Assembly (NCBI GenBank): GCA_023396345.1
Contig: JAEWWO010000195.1
Span: forward strand, 1 to 6,905
From: Bacteroidota bacterium
Lineage (GTDB): Bacteria; Bacteroidota; Bacteroidia; Chitinophagales; Chitinophagaceae
DNA: 6,905 bases
Direction of reading: 5' to 3'
Position numbers and translations under genes: made by a program. Each line of letters opens with the position of its first letter. Position 1 is the stretch's first letter. The notes under the pieces were generated by a model. That model saw only the letters and a program-made list of their open reading frames with translations, made no database searches and was not told the origin of the DNA. This document shows positions 6,810-6,905 of the stretch, piece after piece.

Positions 6810-6905
6810 TGTAAGCTCCCCCAAAAACAGTACGTTTTAAAAGTATACAAAAATGTTTACCTTTAAATCGTATAGATATGAAAAAGAGCACCTTTACACC
6901 TGCGC
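6810..6905 (+). mobile_element. Left end of an IS3-family insertion sequence (continues past window)
   Basis: The stretch beginning TGTAAGCTCCCCCAAAAACA at 6810 has the TG start and the C-run plus A-run look of IS3-family terminal inverted repeats. It is followed 68 bases in by an ATG whose frame resembles IS3-family OrfA. The exact boundary, the right inverted repeat and the target-site duplication cannot be seen because the element runs off the window. This call rests on resemblance to the family, not on an alignment. Confidence 0.5.
6878..6905 (+). CDS. Start of an IS3-family transposase OrfA (partial)
   Basis: The last 28 bases encode MKKSTFTPA and the first base of the next codon. Many IS3-family OrfA proteins, which are helix-turn-helix DNA-binding subunits of the transposase, begin in this way (MKKS-x-F-T followed by a residue leading into QI). 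The ATG lies about 70 bases inside the presumed IS end, a normal distance for the family. An overlapping upstream ATG at 6853 in another frame also stays open to the window edge, but its product is not recognisable. Nine codons cannot prove the assignment. Confidence 0.5.

Noticed and set aside
6447..6850. Overlapping minus-strand open frames of 64, 102 and 60 residues across the repeat region (6447-6641, 6542-6850, 6709-6891)
   Set aside because: Their products are rich in Arg, His, Gln and Trp, have no domain-like pattern, and read straight through both palindromes and the presumed IS end. They look like chance frames in a GC-richer repeat.

Overview
The window looks like the chromosome of an AT-rich member of the Bacteroidota, probably near the Chitinophagaceae or Sphingobacteriales. 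The clearest marker is the 751-residue DUF4954 protein, a family I know almost only from this phylum. Genes also start without recognisable Shine-Dalgarno sequences, which is usual there. The genus cannot be named from this sequence alone.

The left 6.1 kb is compact and all on the + strand. It holds the last codons of an unidentified gene (1-77), an APC-superfamily amino acid permease (99-1793), glmS (1911-3749) and the DUF4954 gene (3807-6062). A perfect 14-bp hairpin followed by a T-tract (1856-1889) separates the permease from glmS and ends only 21 bases before the glmS ATG. The 57-base gap between glmS and the DUF4954 gene shows no terminator, so these two may be co-transcribed. GlmS makes glucosamine-6-phosphate, the entry metabolite for peptidoglycan, LPS and amino-sugar synthesis. 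The DUF4954 protein carries a left-handed beta-helix of the type found in sugar-nucleotide transferases, but its function is unknown.

The right 0.8 kb is different in character: a mosaic of gene debris and repeats. After a featureless AT-rich spacer (6063-6206) comes the antisense C-terminal remnant of an alpha/beta hydrolase (6207-6446), cut off where a GC-richer imperfect palindrome begins (6451-6582). That palindrome has TAAC/GTTA ends, unpaired bases in its stem and a length that resemble an integron attC recombination site. About 150 bases without a convincing gene follow, then a second long imperfect hairpin (6733-6801). The window ends in the apparent left end of an IS3-family insertion sequence with the first nine codons of its OrfA. 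This end of the window looks like a site of repeated insertion and decay next to conserved housekeeping genes. The attC-like palindrome is the most unusual element seen.
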